Made by a program: the position numbers and the translations under genes
Assembly: GCA_016788635.1 (NCBI GenBank)
Contig: JAEUSU010000008.1
Coordinates: 372,001-436,000 of the forward strand
DNA from: Flavobacteriales bacterium
GTDB taxonomy: Bacteria > Bacteroidota > Bacteroidia > Flavobacteriales_F > PHOS-HE28
Direction: 5' to 3'
Length of the DNA: 64,000 bases
Shown here: positions 44,915 to 54,900 of the stretch, piece after piece
Position numbering within the stretch: position 1 is the first letter of the stretch
How the letters are laid out: the number at the start of each line of letters is the position of its first letter
The notes under the pieces: model-generated
The model's database searches: none
Seen by the model: only the letters and a program-made list of their open reading frames with translations
Told to the model about the DNA's origin: nothing

Positions 44915-46156
44915 ATGTTCGACCGAGAGAAATGGGGTGAGGTATTCGAGAGCATCGGCAAGAACAAGCTGCGTGCGGTGCTCACGGGTGTCAGTGTCTT
45001 CACGGGCATTTTCATGCTCATCATGCTGCTCGGCATGGGCCGCGGCCTGCGCAATGGGTTTGAACATGGCTACCGGAACAATGCCAAGAACGTGATCAAC
45101 CTGCGGGGTGGCATGACCATGCGTCCGTGGAAAGGGATGCCGCCCAACCGGCGCATAACCCTGACCAACCGCGATCTGGAAGCCATACGCCGCAGCGTGC
45201 CGGGCATTCAGTACAGCAGCGGCGAGTATTGGTTGTGGAGGGGGAACAGCGTACTCAACTTCAAGGAGAAATACGGGAACTATACCATTCAGGGCATCGA
45301 GCCGGACTACTGGCACGTGGAGACCCAGGTGATGCTCGCGGGGCGCTACATCAACGGGCCTGATCAAGTCGAAGGGCGCAAAGTGATCGTGATCGCGGAT
45401 GATGCCCGCGACAAGCTCTTCGGCAAGTCGGATCCGCTGCACGAATGGATCCAGGTGAACGGTGTGCCCTTTGAGGTGGTGGGGGTGTACAAGTTCGAAA
45501 GCAATCAGGGCCAGAACCAGCGCAGCCGCGTGTTCATTCCGCTGAGCACGGCCCAAAGGGTCTTCGGCGCATACACCGACCTGGACGAGATCTATCTGAC
45601 CCTGGGCGATGCCACCGTGGAGGAAAGCATCCTGATCGCCGACCGCATTCGAAGCCTCATAGCGGGCCGGCACAATTTCGACCCCGGCGACCTGCGGGCC
45701 GTCTGGATCGAGAACCAATTGGAGAACTACGTGAAGTTCGCCGGCATTTTCGGTGCCATCAACGCCTTCATCTGGATCATGGGCATCGGCACCATCATCG
45801 CCGGCATCATGGGCGTAAGCAACATCATGCTCATCGTGGTGAAGGAACGCACCCGCGAGATCGGCATCCGCAAGGCCATCGGCGCCACGCCGGCCTCGGT
45901 CACCGGCCAGGTGATGATGGAGGCGTTGGTGATCACCGCATTGGCTGGATATGGTGGCCTTCTGCTTGGCATTGGCACACTGGAAAGCATCGCCACCCTG
46001 CTGCCCGGCGGGCCCATGTTCCGCGACCCCGAGGTCAATGTCGGTATCGCCGTGCAGGCCTTGGTCCTGCTCATTGTCACCGGCACGCTGGCCGGTCTCA
46101 TCCCTGCGCGGCATGCGGCCCGCATCCGTCCCATTGAAGCCTTGCGTGATGAGTAG
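44915..46156 (+). CDS. MacB-type ABC transporter permease 1
   Basis: 413 residues. Membrane segment at about 25-45, a long periplasmic MacB core domain (about 50-270) and three helices at the end (FtsX domain: GIGTIIAGIMGVSNIMLIVVKERTREIGIRKAIGA). The C-terminal GLIPARHAARIRPIEALR is typical. It pairs with the second permease at 46252-47502, which shows the same architecture, so a heterodimeric exporter is likely. Confidence 0.92.
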   Translation: MFDREKWGEVFESIGKNKLRAVLTGVSVFTGIFMLIMLLGMGRGLRNGFEHGYRNNAKNVINLRGGMTMRPWKGMPPNRRITLTNRDLEAIRRSVPGIQYSSGEYWLWRGNSVLNFKEKYGNYTIQGIEPDYWHVETQVMLAGRYINGPDQVEGRKVIVIADDARDKLFGKSDPLHEWIQVNGVPFEVVGVYKFESNQGQNQRSRVFIPLSTAQRVFGAYTDLDEIYLTLGDATVEESILIADRIRSLIAGRHNFDPGDLRAVWIENQLENYVKFAGIFGAINAFIWIMGIGTIIAGIMGVSNIMLIVVKERTREIGIRKAIGATPASVTGQVMMEALVITALAGYGGLLLGIGTLESIATLLPGGPMFRDPEVNVGIAVQALVLLIVTGTLAGLIPARHAARIRPIEALRDE

Positions 46157-46242
46157 GTGGACCAAACGGTTGTCAGTTGACAGTTGTCAGTGGTCCACAC
46201 CGTCAACTTGCGATCGCGTGCCGGCAACCAACAACGGACAAC
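46157..46242 (+). repeat. Heptanucleotide repeats and inverted repeat, spacer 2 of the ABC operon
   Basis: 46169-46196 contains GTTGTCA, GTTGACA, GTTGTCA and GTGGTCC in exact 7-nt phase. 46222-46242 contains CGGCAAC, CAACAAC and GGACAAC, the same kind of unit in the opposite sense (CAAC versus GTTG). An 8-bp inverted repeat, GTGGACCA at 46157-46164 and TGGTCCAC at 46191-46198, encloses the first set. Confidence 0.65.
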
Positions 46243-46251
46243 GAGGACCCC

Positions 46252-47502
46252 ATGTTCGACCGTGACCGCTGGAACGAGATCTGGGTAACCTTGAGCCGCA
46301 ACAAGCTCCGGAGTTTCCTCACCGCCTTCGGGGTGGGCTGGGGCATCTTCATGCTCATTGTGATGCTGGGGGCCGGCAACGGATTGAGCAACGGCGTCAA
46401 CCAGGCGTTCGCAGGTTGGGCCAGCAACTCCTGCTACGTCTGGGCACAGACCACTTCGCTGCCATACCAAGGATTCCCCCGCGGCCGGTGGTTCAGTTTC
46501 GACAATGAGGACATCGCCCTGATCCGCCACAAGGTGAAGGGTGTGGACGCACTGGCGCCACGTTTGCAACTCGGTGGTTGGCGGGGCGGCAACAACGTGG
46601 AGTATCGGGGCAAGACCGGGCCCTTCTCGGTGAACGGCGATGTGCCGGACGTACTGCGCATCCAGGGTACCGAGGTGGTGAAGGGGCGTTTCCTGAACGA
46701 ACGCGACCTGCATGAGAACAGGAAAGTGGCAGTGATCGGCACCCGCCTGGTGGAGGTGCTGTACGAGAAGGATGAGGAGCCGTTGGGCACATGGATCAAG
46801 ATCCAGGGAGTGTACTTCCAAGTGGTGGGGGTGCACCGCCCCAAGGCCTCGGCCAACATGGGTGGCGACCAAAGCGCCGTGGTGCATGTGCCATTCACCA
46901 CCTTCCAGCGCGCCTTCAACGCCTTGAACCGGGTGCACTGGTTCGCCATCACCGCGCATGAAGGCACTCCAGCCTCGCAGGTGCAGGCCGATGTGAAGCG
47001 TGTACTGGCCGTTAAGCACCGTGTTCATCCGGATGACGATCTCGCCTTTGGCAGCTTCAATGTGGAGGAGATGTTCGACATGACCAACAACCTGTTCAAG
47101 GCCATCACGGGGCTGGGCTGGTTCGTGGGCGTGCTGACGCTGCTTGCGGGTGCCATCGGTGTCAGCAACATCATGCTGGTCATCATCCGGGAGCGCACCA
47201 AGGAGATCGGCATTCGCCGAAGCATTGGGGCCACACCGGGCAGCATCACTTCCCAGATCGTTCTGGAGTCGCTCACGCTTACGGTCATCGCCGGTTACCT
47301 CGGCCTGCTGGTCGGTATGCTCATTCTGGAGGCCATCAGCTCAGCAGGCATGGATAGTGAGTTCTTCGCCCGCCCCGAGATCGATCTCACCGTGGCGCTC
47401 ATCGCACTGGGCGTACTTATCCTCAGTGGACTTTTCGCTGGTTACCTGCCCGCCCGCCGCGCCCTGGCCATCAACCCTGTGGACGCTCTGCGCGCGGAAT
47501 AG
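46252..47502 (+). CDS. MacB-type ABC transporter permease 2
   Basis: 416 residues from ATG 46252; the frame is open from 46177 through the spacer repeats but lacks homology. Both permeases begin MFDR. A first helix (FLTAFGVGWGIFMLIVML), a periplasmic MacB core domain and a C-terminal FtsX domain (GVSNIMLVIIRERTKEIGIRRSIGATPGS) follow. It ends GYLPARRALAINPVDALRAE. It resembles permease 1 throughout, consistent with an old tandem duplication that now gives two different subunits. Confidence 0.92.
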   Translation: MFDRDRWNEIWVTLSRNKLRSFLTAFGVGWGIFMLIVMLGAGNGLSNGVNQAFAGWASNSCYVWAQTTSLPYQGFPRGRWFSFDNEDIALIRHKVKGVDALAPRLQLGGWRGGNNVEYRGKTGPFSVNGDVPDVLRIQGTEVVKGRFLNERDLHENRKVAVIGTRLVEVLYEKDEEPLGTWIKIQGVYFQVVGVHRPKASANMGGDQSAVVHVPFTTFQRAFNALNRVHWFAITAHEGTPASQVQADVKRVLAVKHRVHPDDDLAFGSFNVEEMFDMTNNLFKAITGLGWFVGVLTLLAGAIGVSNIMLVIIRERTKEIGIRRSIGATPGSITSQIVLESLTLTVIAGYLGLLVGMLILEAISSAGMDSEFFARPEIDLTVALIALGVLILSGLFAGYLPARRALAINPVDALRAE

Positions 47503-47507
47503 CCTGT

Positions 47508-47553
47508 TGACAACCCTCAACCGCACATCAACCATCAACCCTCAACCCTCAAC
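47508..47553 (+). repeat. Heptanucleotide repeats, spacer 3 of the ABC operon
   Basis: CAAC occurs at 47511 and 47518, then at 47529, 47536, 47543 and 47550, each series at exactly 7-nt intervals (units ATCAACC, ATCAACC, CTCAACC, CTCAACC). The repeat fills the 63-nt gap before the adaptor gene. Confidence 0.7.
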
Positions 47554-47565
47554 CGGGGCCGTAGC

Positions 47566-48684
47566 ATGAAACGCATCCTCAAGCCGATCCTCATCCTGGT
47601 GGCCATTGCGGTGGTCCTTTGGTCATTCTGGTTCCTTTACAACAAGGGCGCGAAGAAACCTGAGGAGTTCACTGCAGAGAAGCCGCGCAAGGAGAACATC
47701 GTGAAGAAGACCGTGGCCAACGGCAAGGTGGTGCCGCGGCGCGAGATCGCGATCAAGCCCGTGGTCAGCGGCATCGTGACCGAGCTGCTGGTGGAGGCCG
47801 GACAACAAGTGAAGCAGGGTGACGTGCTGGCCCGCATCCAGGTGGTGCCGGACATGCTCAGCCTGAGCAATGCGGAGAACCGCGTGCGCAACGCGGAGAT
47901 CAATGTGCAGAACGCCCAGATGAACTTCGATCGCAACAAACCACTCTTCGACAAGGGCGTGATCGCGGCGGCGGAGATGCAGACCTTCGAGATCGCCTTG
48001 CGCAGCGCGAAGCAGGAATTGGATGCAGCGCAGGACGCGCTTCAAGTGGTGCGTGATGGCATCAGCAAAAGCACCCGTGGCGTGGCCAACACCCTGGTGC
48101 GCAGCACCGTCACCGGCATGGTGCTCGATGTGCCCATCAAGCTTGGAAGCAGCGTCATCGAGCGGAACAATTTCAACGAAGGCACCACCATCGCACTGGT
48201 GGCGGACATGAATGACCTGATCTTCCAGGGCAAGGTGGATGAGAGCGAGGTGGGCAAAGTGCGGCTGGGCATGCCCGTGGTGCTCACCGTGGGGGCGGTG
48301 GAGAACGCCTCATGGGATGCAGAACTGGAGTACATCGCACCAAAAGGGGTGGAGGAGAGCGGCGCTGTGCAGTTCGAGATCCGCGCCGCCGTGAAGGTGA
48401 AGGAGGGCATGACCTTGCGCGCGGGCTACAGCGCCAATGCGGACATTGTGCTGGAACGGCGGGACAGCGTGATGACCGTACCCGAGGCCATTGTGGAGTT
48501 CAATGCCAAGGGCGACAGTGCGTGGGTGCAGGTGAAACAAGTGGAAGGGTGGAAGCGCACGCCGATCCGCACCGGGCTCAGCGATGGTCTGAACATCGAG
48601 GTGCTGGAAGGGCTCACCTATGAGACCGAGTTGAAGGGCTCTCGTAAAGTGGACACCCCCGAGGTGGTCGTGGAAGTGGATTAA
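47566..48684 (+). CDS. Efflux RND/MacA-type periplasmic adaptor (HlyD family)
   Basis: 372 residues. One N-terminal membrane helix (about 7-27) is followed by the split biotinyl-lipoyl domain (GKVVPRREIAIKPVVSGIVTELLVEAGQQVKQGDVLARI), an alpha-hairpin coiled coil (about 95-160) and beta-barrel domains (GMPVVLTVGAVENASW). The C-terminal domain contains RRDSVMTVPEAIVEF. It would connect the two MacB-type permeases with an outer-membrane channel. Last gene of the operon; no terminator was seen before the next gene 39 nt away. Confidence 0.92.
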   Translation: MKRILKPILILVAIAVVLWSFWFLYNKGAKKPEEFTAEKPRKENIVKKTVANGKVVPRREIAIKPVVSGIVTELLVEAGQQVKQGDVLARIQVVPDMLSLSNAENRVRNAEINVQNAQMNFDRNKPLFDKGVIAAAEMQTFEIALRSAKQELDAAQDALQVVRDGISKSTRGVANTLVRSTVTGMVLDVPIKLGSSVIERNNFNEGTTIALVADMNDLIFQGKVDESEVGKVRLGMPVVLTVGAVENASWDAELEYIAPKGVEESGAVQFEIRAAVKVKEGMTLRAGYSANADIVLERRDSVMTVPEAIVEFNAKGDSAWVQVKQVEGWKRTPIRTGLSDGLNIEVLEGLTYETELKGSRKVDTPEVVVEVD

Positions 48685-48711
48685 GCAGTGGGTGTGTGAT
48701 GGTCGCATGGC

Positions 48712-48719
48712 CACCTTTG
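48712..48719 (+). promoter_or_regulatory. CACCTTTG -7-like box 4 nt before the next start
   Basis: CACCTTTG differs from TAnnTTTG only at the first base and is followed by tcgc and ATG 48724. Confidence 0.3.
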
Positions 48720-48723
48720 TCGC

Positions 48724-49272
48724 ATGAAAGGGACGGGATCGGGATCGGACGCGCACCTTATTGAAGTGCGCTTGCGCAACATCAACGCCTTGTTCAACTC
48801 CATGGACCCCTCGCCCTTCCATGAGAAGGACCTGGATGCCGCGGCTGAGGATTTCATCGTGGGTTGGGCTTTGAAATTCCCGCTTGGCGACCGGGTCGCC
48901 CTTCAGGTGCAGCTGGAAGAATGGCCAGGCGATGAGTCAGCCACCTCGATCCCGGCAGCCGTAAGGCACCATTTCGCGTATCGTACAGAACTTATTGGAA
49001 GGGAATTCAGCCAGCTGATGCGACAAGCACGAGGCAGCCTGGCCATCGGCTTGTCATTCCTGGCCCTGTGCCTTCTCACCAGCCACTACCTGCTGGGGGA
49101 TATGGAGCAAGCGTGGGCCAAGATCCTGCGCGAAAGCCTCTCCATTGCCGGCTGGGTGGCCATGTGGCGACCCATGGAGTTGTATCTGTACGACTGGTGG
49201 CCACTCCGCCACCGACGCAAGCTTTATGAAAAGCTCAGCCGCATGCAGGTGGATGTGGTACGCAGGAACTGA
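48724..49272 (+). CDS. Membrane protein of unknown function
   Basis: 182 residues. No signal peptide; a soluble N-terminal half (about 1-100, starting with IEVRLRNINALFNSMDPSPFHEKDLDAAAEDFIVGWA) is followed by two membrane segments near 103-125 and 138-155 and a basic, Arg/Tyr-rich tail. The family is not recognised with certainty. It lies 39 nt after the efflux adaptor and 12 nt from the convergent phosphoribosyltransferase gene. Its own -7-like box suggests separate expression. Confidence 0.7.
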   Translation: MKGTGSGSDAHLIEVRLRNINALFNSMDPSPFHEKDLDAAAEDFIVGWALKFPLGDRVALQVQLEEWPGDESATSIPAAVRHHFAYRTELIGREFSQLMRQARGSLAIGLSFLALCLLTSHYLLGDMEQAWAKILRESLSIAGWVAMWRPMELYLYDWWPLRHRRKLYEKLSRMQVDVVRRN

Positions 49273-49283
49273 CCGCGATTGGC

Positions 49284-49925
49284 TCACGATGGCCGTTCGC
49301 GCCACGCATGGTTCAACAGGTGAACCACCTCATCGTTCTCCACGGGCATGAAATCCTCATAGAACTGCCCAACGGCCCTGAAGTTGTGCGGTGCCAGAAG
49401 GCACACGAACTCGTCTGCGTGGATGCGGGCCTTCCGCACGAACGAAGCGGGAACCACGGGCATGGCCACCACGATGCGCGCGGGTTGCTGCTTGCGCAAC
49501 AAACCCAGTATGGCCAGCAACGTATGGCCCGTGGCCACTCCATCGTCTACCACGATCAATGTGCGGTCCTTCATCCGGGGTGGGGGCCGTTGGCCCCGGT
49601 ATTGGTGCGCGCGTTCCTGCATTTGCGCACGTATGCGTGTCACTTCATGCTCCACATACGAAGCCGGTACGTCGGGGAGCTGTTCCACACTCACCGCTTC
49701 CGGTGATACTGCCCCGATGGCGTACTCGGGGTTCATCGGGTGCCCGATCTTCTTGGCGAGGACGATGTCCAGTGGAAGGTCCAATGCGATGGCCACGGCA
49801 TGACCCACCGCCACGCCGCCACGCGGTATGGCCAACACCAGCGCATCCGTACTCCGGTAGGCTTCCAGTTCTTTCGCCAGCAAGGCCCCGGCCTCGGTCC
49901 TGTCGATGAAGTAGTTGCGCTGCAT
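49284..49925 (-). CDS. Phosphoribosyltransferase family protein
   Basis: 213 residues from ATG 49925; a TTG at 49949 in the same frame would add 8 residues. The PRPP-binding motif is VVDDGVATGHT, and the N-terminal segment LVLAIPRGGVAVG with LDIVLAKKIGHP is typical of the bacterial group often annotated as predicted phosphoribosyltransferases. The nucleobase substrate is not evident. It is transcribed away from the surface-protein operon that follows. Confidence 0.88.
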   Translation of the reverse strand: MQRNYFIDRTEAGALLAKELEAYRSTDALVLAIPRGGVAVGHAVAIALDLPLDIVLAKKIGHPMNPEYAIGAVSPEAVSVEQLPDVPASYVEHEVTRIRAQMQERAHQYRGQRPPPRMKDRTLIVVDDGVATGHTLLAILGLLRKQQPARIVVAMPVVPASFVRKARIHADEFVCLLAPHNFRAVGQFYEDFMPVENDEVVHLLNHAWRERPS

Positions 49926-50185
49926 GGTCCGGATGGAACTATTGGGCAAGGTACCAGCTAGGTCGCTGCCACTCCGTGAGCGCGCGCGGTCCCCAATACG
50001 GGTGGTGATCCCACCGGGGTGATCCGCGGCTCATGCGGCCGCGCCATGCCAAAGCCAAGGTGGGTCTGTGGTGGGCGACCGGGCGGGAGCATACCCCAAC
50101 CTGTGGATCGACCACCGGATAAGCTGGCTGACCAGTCGATCAGAGGTACTGGAACAGCAAGGGCGCTTCGGGGTAGCCTTGCTCC
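49926..50185. other. Divergent intergenic region before the TANFOR operon
   Basis: 260 nt between the phosphoribosyltransferase gene and the barrel gene. No small ORF, RNA or strong hairpin was recognised; TACCTTG near 49945 on the minus strand is a weak -7 candidate for the phosphoribosyltransferase. Confidence 0.4.
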
Positions 50186-51952
50186 GTGCCCGTTGCCTGC
50201 CGTACCCATGGGGTCGCCCGACCAACATCCGCAAGCTGTTGGCTGGCGGCGATCGGCTTGGCTCTCATCACCTTGGCATCCCCTGCGCAGGACATCGAGC
50301 AGATCGACCTGAAGCGGCCGGTGCAGTTGAATGGCAGCCTGAACATCGCCATGGAAGGGTATTCGGTAAGTGGTATCCCCGCGCGCCGCCAGCCCTTCAC
50401 TTGGACCCTGAGCGGGGCGCCCACCCTTACGGTGCTCGGGGTGGTGATGCCCTTCCAAGTCCTGCTGGGCAACTTCGAGAACCGCTACTTCCAGCCCTTC
50501 AACCAGTACGGCATCAGTCCGCGCTACCGCTGGCTCACGGTGCACGCGGGTTACCGAAATGTGAATTTCTCGCCTTTCACCCTGGCAGGCTACCGCATGC
50601 TGGGTGGGGGCGTGGAGATCAACACCGCTTACAAGGGTGAAGGGAGAAGCGGCCTGCGGCTGGGGGTGATGTACGGACGCCTGAACCGCAGCACCGCGCT
50701 GGACAGTGCGCAGTTCGCCAACCCGCTCGCCTACCGCCCCCTGCCCAGCTATACGCGCATGGCCTATGCCATCAAGGTAGGAGTGGGGCACGACCAGGGC
50801 TTTGTGGACCTCACTTACCTGCAGGGCTGGGACGTGGAAAGCTCGTTGGAACCCGCCCTGCGCGACAGCGTGGCCCCGCAGCGCAACACGGCCTTCGGCA
50901 TATCCTGGCGCAAGAACCTGTACCAAAAAGCCCAGCGCCGCCTGTATTGGAAGGCTGATCTGGGTGTGAGCGTCTACACCCTGGACGACCGCCAGCGGCC
51001 CGTGGATGTGGAGGGGTCACCGGCCATCGTGCAGAACGTGGTCACCGACTGGCTCGATGCCCGCATCAGCACCCAGTACCTTATGGCAGGTGAGACCAGC
51101 CTGAACTATGAAGGCCGAGGCGGGGGCATCGGTGTGGCCTACAAACGTGTGGACCCCGAGTACCGCAGCATGGGGGCCTACTTCTTCCAGAACGACATCC
51201 AGCAGGTGACGGTGACCCCAAGCCTGCGTCTGGACAGCGGGCGGGTGAACATCAACACCAGCTTCGGCATGCAGCGCGACAACCTCTTCGGCCAGCGCTT
51301 CGTGACCAGCGAACGCCTGATCGGCAATGTGAACCTGAACTGGAACCCCACTCCACGCTTCGGTGTGAGCGCGAGCTGGAGCAACTTCGGGGTCACCCAG
51401 AACCCCACACGCGTATCGCCGGATGCCGAGCTCTTCAAGCAGGTCTCCAACAACTACACGCTGGTACCCTTCCTCAACCTACAGGGCGAAAAGGTGATGC
51501 GCACCGTGCAGGTGGTGGCCGTGTACCAATCGCTCAACAGCCCGGTGGCCACTCTCAACGCACCACCGGACCAGCATACCCTGGTGGGCGCCCTTGTTTA
51601 CAGCCACACCTGGATGGCGCGTGGGATAAGCCTCATGGGCTCGGTGAACCACAACAACACGGTGCTCGACCAGGGCGATGTGGGATCCACCGGCGCAGGG
51701 GTAGGCGTAAGCCTTCCGGTGTGGAAGCGCCGCCTGCAACTGGGCGTGAACGGCATGTACAACGGCAACCGCTTCAACGGCACCGCCAACGGCCACACCA
51801 TGAACGCCATGGCCGACCTGGGCATCACCGTGCACAAGCGTGGCAGGCTCGGCCTGCAGGTGGTGCACACCATGAACAGGGCCACCGACGAGGCCGTGTT
51901 CCGCTCCTTCGACGAGACCATCTCACGCATCAGCTACGGACTGAACTTCTGA
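50186..51952 (+). CDS. Outer-membrane beta-barrel protein, first gene of the TANFOR operon
   Basis: 588 residues starting with GTG 50186; no better ATG lies near the signal peptide (hydrophobic stretch CWLAAIGLALITLA). The mature protein is rich in alternating beta-strand patterns with aromatic ends (YRMLGGGVEINTAYKG, RLGVMYGRLNRST, WKADLGVSVYTL) and ends in Phe (RISYGLNF), the usual barrel-insertion signal. No conserved family motif was recognised. It is followed after 4 nt by the 2154-residue TANFOR-type gene, so it probably forms an outer-membrane pore or anchor for that protein. No T9SS sorting domain is present. Confidence 0.75.
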   Translation: MPVACRTHGVARPTSASCWLAAIGLALITLASPAQDIEQIDLKRPVQLNGSLNIAMEGYSVSGIPARRQPFTWTLSGAPTLTVLGVVMPFQVLLGNFENRYFQPFNQYGISPRYRWLTVHAGYRNVNFSPFTLAGYRMLGGGVEINTAYKGEGRSGLRLGVMYGRLNRSTALDSAQFANPLAYRPLPSYTRMAYAIKVGVGHDQGFVDLTYLQGWDVESSLEPALRDSVAPQRNTAFGISWRKNLYQKAQRRLYWKADLGVSVYTLDDRQRPVDVEGSPAIVQNVVTDWLDARISTQYLMAGETSLNYEGRGGGIGVAYKRVDPEYRSMGAYFFQNDIQQVTVTPSLRLDSGRVNINTSFGMQRDNLFGQRFVTSERLIGNVNLNWNPTPRFGVSASWSNFGVTQNPTRVSPDAELFKQVSNNYTLVPFLNLQGEKVMRTVQVVAVYQSLNSPVATLNAPPDQHTLVGALVYSHTWMARGISLMGSVNHNNTVLDQGDVGSTGAGVGVSLPVWKRRLQLGVNGMYNGNRFNGTANGHTMNAMADLGITVHKRGRLGLQVVHTMNRATDEAVFRSFDETISRISYGLNF

Positions 51953-51956
51953 AGGC

Positions 51957-54900
51957 ATGACCACCCGATCCACCGTACGCTACTGGCCACCAACGTTCCC
52001 GCTGCTGCTGGCCACTTTGATGGCCCTTTTTGCCGTAGCTGATGGCAAGGCGCAACAACGATTCGGCTCGGTCATCGTCACGGTGAACCTCATTCCACCA
52101 TACTCCGCCTATGCGTACGACTACAATGACCTGACCGGTCAGGCCATCATCACCCTCACCAACACCACACGCAGCACCCAGCAGGTGCGCCTGGAAGGCA
52201 GTCTCACCAACACCAGCGCGGGCCTCTTCGTGCGCACCAACCCTGGCCATCGCGGGCCTTCGCCCATCGTGCTGCCTCCCGGCGGTGTGGTGGTGCTCAG
52301 TACACAACCCGGGGTCTTCGACTTCTTCGATGGGGGCAATGTCTCCACCAACGCGGATGAGTCCGTGCAGCGCGCCATCACCCAGACCGGCCAGCTCCCG
52401 GAAGGCATTTATGAGCTGTGCGTGGCCGCCTACGACTACAACGGTCCCACGCTTCTGAGCTCACCCGGCACCGGCTGCTTCACCTTCGCGCTCTACTTCG
52501 CGAACCCGCCCCTGATCACCCAGCCAGTGAACGGCTCGGTGCTCAGTGCGCACATGACCAATCCGGTGTTCACCTGGACACCACCACTGGGCAACCTCGC
52601 CGGCGCCCTCATCGAATATGATCTGGTGGTGACGCCGGTGTTCCCCGGGCAGGACCCCAACGATGCCATCATCGCCGCGCGCACCTACCAGCGTGGGCAG
52701 CCCGTGCTCGTCAAAGAGGGGCTTCCGGCCAACATATATGTGCGGCAGGTGTTCGACCTGGCCTTCGAGCAGGGCCAGCAGTACGCCATGCTGGTCACCG
52801 CGCGCGACCGCAACGGCGTGGTGGGCATCAGCAACCTGGGAAGGAGCGAGATCAGCGTGTTCACCGTGGGAACCGCGGATGCGCCGGTGATCCCTTACAG
52901 CGGCACGGCGCCTTCGGGGCCCATCATCGATCCGGGCATCTCGCCGGCATTCCTGGCCAGTACGCTTACCGGCAAGATCCATTACTTCTGGCACAACCCG
53001 AGCGATCACGGTGCGACTTCGGCATCGAGCAGCGGCGGAGCGCTCAATACAGGCGCCATGGGCTCCATCAATGCGACGAACCTCGTCTCGCAGGCAGCGC
53101 CCGCGAACGATGGCAATCGTGTTGGTTTCAGCGGCTTCACGCAATCGCCTCTGGCGGGAGTGACCGTTCAACTGGTGCAGGCACTGCAATTCCAGAGCGC
53201 TCCTTCAATGGGTCCCATCGCAGCGCCTTTGCTGCCAGGGCTCATCCTTCAGCCAGAAGGGACGAGCGCACATGTGCAGGGCCAGCCAGGCATGAGTTTG
53301 CCGGTGCTGGCCACAGCCACAACTGATGCGCAAGGGAATTTCGTGTTCAACGTTCCGAATGTGCAGGCCCTCGATCTCAGCTGGAAGCAAGGCACGGTGA
53401 GTACCACGGCGGCTTACAGCGGCGAGTTCAACAACAGTTACACCGGCACCTTCCGCCGCGTGCTCATGGTGCGCGTGGGCAACCCGGCGCGCACGTATTA
53501 CGCGCAGCCGGTGCAGTACAATGCTGCGTTGCCTGCCAACGGCGACCTCGGTCTCTTCCACGCCCAAGTGAAGAGCTTCGATACCAAGGTGCTGGTGGCC
53601 GAGCGGCAGGACCTTTCCATCAAGAAGGCCGGCTTGCGCGTGCACCTTCTGCGCAAGGCCAACACCAAGCCAAGCCTGGTCCCAATGGATGAAGGAAAGC
53701 GCGGCAACCTGAGCGCCAAGCGCGTGATATCCGTGAACCTGGTGCAGTACGAAGTGCTCGATTCCGCCATCACCGACGCGCAGGGCATGGCCCAGTTCCG
53801 GGACCTGGTGCGCTTCGATTGCTCCAGCACCAGCAGCAACAACCTCTACTACCTCTGGTCGAAGCCGGCGGACGAATTCTTCACCCAGCATAGCGTGCAC
53901 AACACACCGCAGCCGGTGAACTACATGTACCAGAGCGATTGGGGCAGCTCGGCGTGCTATAACCCGTCCATGGGCAGCATCGCGGCGGCCTGCATGAAGT
54001 GCAACCTCACCGACCGCGATGGGTTCAGCACGGCTTCAGCGGCCCATGCGCGAGCCTACAAGGGACAGGACCAGTGGCTTTACAATGTGAACCGCGTGGT
54101 GGCGCAGAACCCGAAAGTGACCGCACAGGTGAAGAACAATGCGGCGGGTACGCAGTCGGGCTTGGCCATGAACGAACCGGGCGTCACCTGGCGCTTGTGG
54201 CGGATCAACCGCGCGGGTGCCGATCAGCTGAAGAACGGCAACACGAACTGGGGTGCCATGCTGGAAGGTTACCAGCCCGACGGTTTCATCATGGCGCAGA
54301 ACATGCTCGCCAACGCTGGCCATGCCATGGTGCTTCAGGAGATGGGCAGCACTGGCGGCGACGGGCGCATCCACAGTAGCTTCCTGCCGGTGCAGATGAA
54401 CAGCAGTGGCGAGCAGATCGGCAACTTCTATGTGCTCGACCTCCAGAAGCAGGGCTTCCGCCGCAAGATCCATGTGGCGAATCGCATCGTGACCGGAGCA
54501 GGGTCACAGGTGAATGTGAGCCAGGTTGGATCGCTGCCGAACCTCACGGGCATCCTCGGGAATATCAGTACGGGCAGCCCGTCCCCGAGCGCGGGAAACA
54601 CGGCGCCTGCAACGGGCGATGTGAGCATGCTGCGCCGAGGGTCCCAGTACAACCAAGGCGAGTTGTGGATGGACCCTACTTCGACACTCACGCTCACCTT
54701 CATCGATCCAGCAGGCCAGCCTGTGAAGTGCAACAGTTACTACTGGGACCAAGTCCTGGGTGTGGAAGGCGTGATGGCGGAGTCACAAACGCTGCTCAAC
54801 CCCCGTCGGGAACGCCGGGTGATGCAGGTGCCCGGTTCGCCGCTCACACAATTGCGCGTTGTGGTTATCCCGAACAACAGTGATCTCTACCAGCGCGATA

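Noticed and set aside
46177..46251. N-terminal extension of permease 2 through the spacer repeats
   Set aside because: The 25 extra residues are encoded by the heptamer repeats and lack homology to permease 1, which begins MFDR like the ATG at 46252.
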